A stretch of 7,706 nt of DNA from Nitrospinaceae bacterium (GTDB lineage: Bacteria; Nitrospinota; Nitrospinia; Nitrospinales; Nitrospinaceae). Both the position numbers and the translations under genes were made by a program. The DNA lies in assembly GCA_029261615.1 (NCBI GenBank), contig JAJDAX010000022.1, positions 1 through 7,706 of the forward strand, given 5' to 3'. Shown piece by piece: positions 1 through 5,032 of this stretch. A model generated the notes under the pieces. It saw nothing but the letters and a program-made list of their open reading frames with translations, did no database searches and had not been told where the DNA came from. Position 1 is the stretch's first letter. Each line of letters begins with the position of its first letter.

Positions 1-1642
1 TATAGGTCGGGTCCAACCTTATATAAAGTGGCTTGCGTTTCAGCTTGAATAGGAACTTCTCTTCCTTTTTGGTGATGTTAAGGGGAAACAATTCTTCTCC
101 CCGCTGGGTGTAAAACCCAACCTCCAAATCCAGATTGAAAAGCAACGCTTCATTTTTCTTGTCACTCCTTTGCGTCTGTTTCACTTCGACAGTTGCCATC
201 GATGCTGCTGGATCCCAGGCAAACTTAACATCCAGCGCAGGGTAACCGCCACGATCGATCCATTCGGCCCGCCAGTCATCGAAATTGCGGTGCGTGACTT
301 CCTCCAGACAGCGAAACAGGTCCACTGTCTCAACCAGCCCGAACTCATGACGCTTGAGGTAAAGCGCAAGCGCCTTACGAAATTGAGGCTCGGTAACCCG
401 CGATTTTAAGTGATGCAACCGTACAGCACCACCGGGGTAAAGATGAGCATCGAACAGATCAATGGGTTCTTTATAGACATTGGTGACGATGGGCCGACGG
501 TATTTATTATCTTCAGCAAAATATGTTTCGGAATCTTCCAGAAGCTGATAGCGGAACTCATCCTCACCCTTGGATTCACGTGTGTAAAGTGCATCGAAGT
601 AGGTCGCGAACGATTCATGCAGCCAGGCATGACTCCAGCTTCTGGCAGTCAGCACATTACCGAACCAGGTGTGGGCCGCTTCGTGTGCGACCAGTCCATC
701 GGAGTCGATGTCGAGAGCAGCCCGGTCATCATGTAGTGTGAGATCGGTTTGTGTCGTGACGGTAAAGTTTTCCATACCGCCAAAAATAAACTCAGGAACG
801 GCAATCTGCGTGTAGTGTGGATAGGGGTATTTATAACCCGTGTACTCGGAAAAAAACTTCACCATGCGCCCGGTATCTTTAAATGCATTTCGACCTTCCT
901 TCTCACGGCCGGGCTGCACATACCAGATGATGTCCACACCGCTCTGCTTCTTTTTAAATTCGGAAAATTCTCCTGCAACAATGGACAGCAGGTAGGTCGA
1001 ATAAGGTTTTTCCATTTTGTAATGGAAATACGACTCACGGGCGGTTTTCTTTTTTTTGAGCAATCGCCCGTTGGAAAGACCAAACATTCCAGCAGGCAGG
1101 TGCAGGATCACTTCGGTCGTCTGTTTGAAGTTAGGCTGATCAAGACAGGGGAAATAATATTTTGAATCTTCGTCCTGCCCTTGGGACCACACCGTCTTGA
1201 ATCGCTCCGGGTAATGGTCATCAGGCTTGGTGAAATAAATCCCGGCGACAGGACGTGTCACAGAATGACTTATTTCTATGCTGAGTCGTTCACCTTTTTT
1301 GATGGATGCGGGGACAGGGATGATAAGCTTTTTATCTGTGTTCTCGAATTCAACTTTCCGGTTACGCACCCGGACCCGGTCGACCTCGAGCTGCATGGCA
1401 TCGAGTTGAATCTCTCGAATTTCAGGGTTCTGGATCACGACCTCATGTGTGGTCGTACCCCACACCCGCTCCTCTTCCCAGTCAAATCTGAGGTCGAGCT
1501 TTAGGTGGGCCGGTCGCACCGGGGTGTCCGGCGCATAGTGAGGCTGTGCGTCCGCACCGGCAAACGCCTGACGGTCCAAAAGCCCCCAATGCTCCGAGTG
1601 ACCTTCCAGATAATGAAATTTGCAAATCTTAGTGCCGCTCAC
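1..1642 (-). CDS. M1-family zinc metallopeptidase (aminopeptidase), 3' end cut by window edge
   Basis: Reading the minus strand from a GTG at 1642-1640 gives 547 codons with no stop before position 1, so the C-terminus lies outside. The frame has an exopeptidase motif GGMEN (residues 288-292), a zinc site HEAAH (320-324) and a second glutamate in WLHESFATY (E343). This gives the exact HEXXH-X18-E spacing of gluzincin M1 peptidases. Y402 in LYPGGA sits about 82 residues after the first zinc His, as expected for the catalytic tyrosine. YFPCLDQPNFK, before the catalytic domain, is also typical of M1 N-terminal domains. From about residue 470 the sequence reads as the beta-sandwich domain, so full-length M1 enzymes would continue, often with a helical or HEAT-like domain. 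M1 enzymes remove N-terminal amino acids from peptides. No signal peptide is visible, so the enzyme is probably cytoplasmic. GTG is chosen because an in-frame TAG lies three codons upstream (1651-1649) and no ATG occurs until well inside the conserved domain. The ribosome site is weak (AGAGG, 3 bases from GTG). The substrate is not predictable. Confidence 0.93.
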   Translation of the reverse strand, partial: MSGTKICKFHYLEGHSEHWGLLDRQAFAGADAQPHYAPDTPVRPAHLKLDLRFDWEEERVWGTTTHEVVIQNPEIREIQLDAMQLEVDRVRVRNRKVEFENTDKKLIIPVPASIKKGERLSIEISHSVTRPVAGIYFTKPDDHYPERFKTVWSQGQDEDSKYYFPCLDQPNFKQTTEVILHLPAGMFGLSNGRLLKKKKTARESYFHYKMEKPYSTYLLSIVAGEFSEFKKKQSGVDIIWYVQPGREKEGRNAFKDTGRMVKFFSEYTGYKYPYPHYTQIAVPEFIFGGMENFTVTTQTDLTLHDDRAALDIDSDGLVAHEAAHTWFGNVLTARSWSHAWLHESFATYFDALYTRESKGEDEFRYQLLEDSETYFAEDNKYRRPIVTNVYKEPIDLFDAHLYPGGAVRLHHLKSRVTEPQFRKALALYLKRHEFGLVETVDLFRCLEEVTHRNFDDWRAEWIDRGGYPALDVKFAWDPAASMATVEVKQTQRSDKKNEALLFNLDLEVGFYTQRGEELFPLNITKKEEKFLFKLKRKPLYIRLDPTY

Positions 1643-1748
1643 TGGCCTCTATAACTTTAAGTTCGGGAAGTGTAAAATGATTTGAATGGACATTGTAACG
1701 ACCGACCTTCTAATGTCAACCAAACCCTGCTGAGATAGGCCCTTCATT
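1643..1748. promoter_or_regulatory. Divergent intergenic region between the M1 peptidase and DUF58 genes
   Basis: These 106 bases separate two genes that point away from each other, so both promoters should lie here or overlap the gene starts. I find no convincing -35/-10 pair on either strand. On the minus strand TTACAC (1675-1670) precedes TTATAG (1654-1649) by 15 bases, but the -10 would almost touch the GTG start. On the plus strand there is TTGAAT (1682-1687) without a well-spaced -10. The inverted pair GACATT (1689-1694) / AATGTC (1712-1717) is the only dyad I noted. The DUF58 gene has a partial Shine-Dalgarno, GAGATAGG, ending 9 bases before its ATG. Confidence 0.4.
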
Positions 1749-2666
1749 ATGGTAGAGACCAGCACGTTCACCTCTGATCCGGAAATTCTAACCCGAATCG
1801 CCACCCTGAAGATCCACGCCACCAGATTGGTGGAGGGGCTGCTTTCCGGACAGCATAAAAGTCCGCACAAGGGATCCAGTGTCGAATTTGCCGAGTACAA
1901 GGACTATACGCCAGGCGACGATATACGACACATTGACTGGAAAGTCGTCGGCAAAACGGATAAGTATCACGTCAAGCAATTCGAGCAATCGACCAACCTC
2001 AAATGCAATATTTTGCTGGATGCCAGCGGATCCATGGCCTATAAATCGCCACTTAAAAACTCCAGCGCCATGGACAAGGCGGACTATGCGAGGACTCTGG
2101 TCGCGGCTCTGTCTTACCTGTTGCTAAAGCAATACGACGCGGTAGGCCTTATTTCGTTCAACAAAGGGGTAACGGACCATATTCCTCCCCGCTCCAAACC
2201 GTCGCATTTCCAGCCCATTCTCTACAGTGTGGGGCAAACACAATTCTCTGGAGAAACACGCATTAAGCAGACAGTGGAGGAATTAATAGAAGGACTTCCG
2301 CGGCGAGGGATGCTGATCATGGTGTCTGACTTATTATCGCGTGACGACGATGTGCTCAAAACCTTGAAACTGATTTCCAGTAAAGGACTGGAGGTTATTT
2401 TATTCCATATTTTACATCCTGACGAAGTGCTGTTTCCATTCGACGGAGATATCGTATTCGAGTCCCTGGAGGACGATCCTCCCATTGGGCTGGATCCAGT
2501 CGAAATCCGGCAGCAGTATCAGGAATTGATTCAGGACATAATTCGCCACTACCGCCACCACTGCCCGTCGCTTGGAATCGATTACCAATTCACACAAACC
2601 GACACACCGCTTGACCAGGTCCTCCGGTATTACCTCCTCAAAAGAAGGAGCCTGTTCAAAGCATGA
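1749..2666 (+). CDS. DUF58 domain protein (MoxR-associated, vWA-like fold)
   Basis: This 305-residue protein has the DUF58 signature: FAEYKDYTPGDDIRHIDW at residues 47-64, followed by a conserved segment ending in YHVKQFEQ (73-80). It then enters a vWA-like fold with a metal-ion site, D91-A-S93-G-S95 (DxSxS), and an aspartate in MVSDLL (D194). T170 or a nearby residue could supply the MIDAS threonine. There are no transmembrane segments and no signal peptide, so it should be cytoplasmic or peripheral. DUF58 proteins are typically encoded next to a MoxR AAA+ ATPase and BatA/BatB-like vWA membrane proteins. The molecular role is not settled; chaperone-like maturation or envelope stress tolerance has been proposed for such clusters. 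The ATG at 1749 is preceded by GAGATAGG at suitable spacing. The stop codon overlaps the next start (ATGA, 2663-2666), so the two genes are almost certainly co-translated. Length and motif order match the family, with no sign of truncation. Confidence 0.93.
   Translation: MVETSTFTSDPEILTRIATLKIHATRLVEGLLSGQHKSPHKGSSVEFAEYKDYTPGDDIRHIDWKVVGKTDKYHVKQFEQSTNLKCNILLDASGSMAYKSPLKNSSAMDKADYARTLVAALSYLLLKQYDAVGLISFNKGVTDHIPPRSKPSHFQPILYSVGQTQFSGETRIKQTVEELIEGLPRRGMLIMVSDLLSRDDDVLKTLKLISSKGLEVILFHILHPDEVLFPFDGDIVFESLEDDPPIGLDPVEIRQQYQELIQDIIRHYRHHCPSLGIDYQFTQTDTPLDQVLRYYLLKRRSLFKA
2643..2650 (+). promoter_or_regulatory. Ribosome binding site of the BatA-type gene, inside the DUF58 gene
   Basis: AGAAGGAG lies within the last codons of the DUF58 gene, 12 bases before the ATG at 2663. 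The core is close to consensus but the spacing is slightly long. Together with the ATGA stop/start overlap it suggests translation by re-initiation plus direct binding, keeping the two proteins in a fixed ratio. Confidence 0.6.
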
Positions 2667-4819
2667 GCCTGAATTTCCTAAATCCCATGTACCTGTTTGG
2701 CTTGCTCGGGCTATCGCTGCCAGTAATGATCCATCTGCTAACCCGAAGGCAGCAAACCCGAATCCCGTTTTCGGCGGTTTACCTGTTGACCCAGGCACAG
2801 AAAAGATCCATCCGGCGTTCCCGCCCAAACCGGTTATTGTTACTCATTTTGCGGTGTCTGGCTTTGGCATTTCTTTGCCTGGCATTGGCCAATCCTCTCT
2901 TTTCAATGTCTGAGCAAAGCGATCTTCTGCCAGACCAACCAACGGCCACCGTTTTCATTCTCGACGATTCCTACAGCATGGGGGCAAAAAGCAAGGAGGG
3001 TTCACTTTACAAAAAAGCACAAAAAGTTCTCGACACCTTCCTGGAGAAAATGCCAGGCCATCATCAAGCCAGCCTGGTGCTGGCATCCGACCCGCCACGA
3101 GTGCTGGAAGGCTGGACCCGGGAAACTGAAGATTTAAGAAAAAAACTCCGGTCGTTGAACCCAAGTTTTCAGACCACCAATATCGGGGGTGCCTTTGAAC
3201 TTGCGATGGATCTTCTCGGCAACGGACCCAAGGGAATCAAGCGCATCTTTCTCATAACCGATCTCGATGAAAACGGATGGAGAGAAGAAACCTTTCCTTC
3301 CATGGAGGAACAAGAGGTTCAGGTTCGTGTGTTGGATTTTTCTGAAGCACAATCAGCACCAAACAAGGCTGCGATTGAATCAGTCCGGGTTTCTCAGGAG
3401 TTTTTAACCCACAGTCGAATGATACGTATCCGGTATGGAATCAAAAACCTCTCCCCCACCCGGGCACTGAACTCGGTAAACGCATCGCTCTGGGTGGATG
3501 GGAACAAACAATCAGAAGAAACGCTCTCGCTCAAACCCGGCGAACTGCTTCAAAAGGAATTCACCTTTCCCCATCTCGGGAAAGACAGGCTATCGGGTTT
3601 TATCAGGCTGTCAGACGATGGCCTTCTCACGGACAACAAGCGAATTTTTTCATATCAGCCCGATCAGCGTTTGAGAGTGCTACTGGTCGATGGCGATCCG
3701 CGAGGAGTGTCCCACCAGAATGAAATTTTTTATATTGAACGGGCAATGAACCCGTTTTCGAGGTCTGTGTCCGATATAGACCCGCAAATCTCGACGCTGG
3801 CAGAATTGCCAAACCTTGACCTTTCGCGCTTTTCCGCTGTTGTGCTTTGCAATGTCAGACAAATCCCGTTCGGCTATGAACAGGAACTTGAGCGCTTTGT
3901 GTCTCAGGGTGGAGCTTTGATGATAACGCTGGGGGATCAGGTCAACCCGAGGGCCTACAACGAAAAACTTGGCGGCCTGCTGCCGGTATCGCTAAAAACT
4001 GTCAAGCAGGCGAACCCGAGCGAGGAACCTTTCCGTATATTGGCCGAAGCCAGCAGGCATCCGGCATTGAAAGTGTTTTCAGGCAAAATGCTACAAGAAT
4101 TGAAACACGTCCGGGTCAATACTTTTTTCAGCCTGGAATCCAAATCCGGACAGGAGTTTGTGGTCCCCATGCGACTGACCAACCAGGAGCCTTTGCTGGT
4201 GGAGTCTGATTTTGGAAAAGGCAAGGTGTTGCTGTATACCACCAGCATCGACCGCGATTGGAACAACTTTCCAATTCAGCCCATGTTCCTGCCCTGGGTG
4301 CAGCGTTGGATAAAATACACTGCGCAATCCCTGGACACGATCACGCGTAAAGATTTACAGGTGATGGAGGCAATCGAGCTGGGTGACAGCGAAGACGACT
4401 GGTGGGTTGAGTCTCCGGAGGGGAAAGTCCATCTCCTGTCCGCAGGAGAAGATCAATTGCCGCGTTTTGAAGAAACACGAAAACCCGGTGTGTATTCCCT
4501 TTACTCATCTCCGGAAATTGAAGACTCCCCAAAAGAGGGGGAGGAGGAAACTAACATCCAGACAGCTGATCATCTACCTGCATCCGCAACTGCGGCCGGT
4601 GGCTTCACTGTCAACATCGACACACGGGAATCGGTAGCAGAAAAAATCGGAGAAACCCGGGTGCGCGATATTTTGCGCGGGGTCTCGGTCGACATTACGC
4701 ATCAACCTGAATCAATCAAATCTGCCAATATTGAAGCCGGGTTTCCATTGGTCACCCCTCTATTGCTGATGGTGGCGCTAGCCCTATGCACAGAAGGCTG
4801 GATGGTCCGCAGGGAATAG
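2663..4819 (+). CDS. BatA-type membrane protein: BatA N-terminal domain, vWA domain, GATase1-like domain
   Basis: This 718-residue protein opens with the BatA (aerotolerance regulator N-terminal) signature: a membrane helix at about 9-26, the LLTRRQQTRIPFSAVYLL region (25-42), a basic RRSRPNRLLL stretch and a second helix at about 57-79. A vWA domain follows (about 95-235) with a complete-looking MIDAS: D101-D-S103-Y-S105, T171/T172 in TTNIGGA, and D200 in ITD. Residues about 240-330 look like a beta-rich linker domain. Residues about 336-550 resemble the class I glutamine-amidotransferase-like fold common in these proteins: RVLLVDGDPRG, FSAVVLCNVR, FVSQGGALMITLGD and FGKGKVLLYTTSIDRDW. C396 is not in a nucleophile-elbow context, so amidotransferase activity is unlikely. 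A last hydrophobic helix (about 694-711) ends in a short RRE tail. The large middle part is probably periplasmic, held by membrane segments at both ends. An acidic insert lies at about 615-632. The gene overlaps the DUF58 gene by 4 bases, and the two products likely act together. The usual MoxR ATPase partner is not seen here. Confidence 0.9.
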   Translation: MSLNFLNPMYLFGLLGLSLPVMIHLLTRRQQTRIPFSAVYLLTQAQKRSIRRSRPNRLLLLILRCLALAFLCLALANPLFSMSEQSDLLPDQPTATVFILDDSYSMGAKSKEGSLYKKAQKVLDTFLEKMPGHHQASLVLASDPPRVLEGWTRETEDLRKKLRSLNPSFQTTNIGGAFELAMDLLGNGPKGIKRIFLITDLDENGWREETFPSMEEQEVQVRVLDFSEAQSAPNKAAIESVRVSQEFLTHSRMIRIRYGIKNLSPTRALNSVNASLWVDGNKQSEETLSLKPGELLQKEFTFPHLGKDRLSGFIRLSDDGLLTDNKRIFSYQPDQRLRVLLVDGDPRGVSHQNEIFYIERAMNPFSRSVSDIDPQISTLAELPNLDLSRFSAVVLCNVRQIPFGYEQELERFVSQGGALMITLGDQVNPRAYNEKLGGLLPVSLKTVKQANPSEEPFRILAEASRHPALKVFSGKMLQELKHVRVNTFFSLESKSGQEFVVPMRLTNQEPLLVESDFGKGKVLLYTTSIDRDWNNFPIQPMFLPWVQRWIKYTAQSLDTITRKDLQVMEAIELGDSEDDWWVESPEGKVHLLSAGEDQLPRFEETRKPGVYSLYSSPEIEDSPKEGEEETNIQTADHLPASATAAGGFTVNIDTRESVAEKIGETRVRDILRGVSVDITHQPESIKSANIEAGFPLVTPLLLMVALALCTEGWMVRRE

Positions 4820-5032
4820 ACCTGCCGGTCAGCCAACAGGGAAACCGCTTTGTGTATATAGCTATTCTCCCTTTCCTTCGACAGGCACAGGCCGACAAAG
4901 GGGACTTGTAACCAGGATATCAGAACAGCTCAAAAACACGCTTCAAAATGTTTTCCATTGACGATGCGCCCGACCCATTTCATTTGTTATACTAAAAGAA
5001 ATCCGGCTTCCACCTTCATTTGAAATTTCCCC
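4820..5032. other. Intergenic region between the BatA-type and SirB1-TPR-FGE genes
   Basis: These 213 bases contain no supported gene. After the BatA-type stop there is an 8-base palindrome ATAGCTAT (4858-4865) and a weak imperfect hairpin, CCCTTT (4869-4874) with AAAGGG (4897-4902). No T-run follows, so I do not call it a terminator. The last 50 bases hold the promoter candidate listed separately. Confidence 0.6.
4985..4993 (+). promoter_or_regulatory. Extended -10 promoter candidate for the SirB1-TPR-FGE gene
   Basis: TGTTATACT matches the extended -10 pattern TGnTATAAT with one mismatch. Transcription would begin near 5000, leaving a leader of about 33 bases before the ATG at 5033. A TTGACG (4958-4963) lies upstream, but the 24-base gap to TATACT is too long for a standard sigma-70 pair. 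Extended -10 promoters need little or no -35 element. This would give the exported protein a transcript separate from the DUF58/BatA pair. Confidence 0.5.

Noticed and set aside
1050..1058. Run of T residues (poly-A on the coding strand) in the M1 gene as a frameshift site
   Set aside because: The coding frame reads straight through as LLKKKKTARESYF and remains in frame with motifs on both sides, so no frameshift is needed.
410..1504. Open plus-strand frames of about 107-138 codons (410-736, 749-1165, 1181-1504) opposite the M1 peptidase
   Set aside because: They lie antisense to a minus-strand frame with clear M1 motifs and continuous coding from 1642 to 1. Their translations show no recognisable domain.
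1689..1717. Inverted pair GACATT / AATGTC as an operator
   Set aside because: A 6-base dyad with a 17-base gap is expected by chance in such a region, and it has no clear promoter beside it. Conservation in related genomes would be needed to revive it.
4868..4903. Possible terminator hairpin after the BatA-type gene (CCCTTT / AAAGGG)
   Set aside because: The stem is 6 pairs with a 22-base loop holding only one weak inner stem (TCG/CGA), and no T-run follows.
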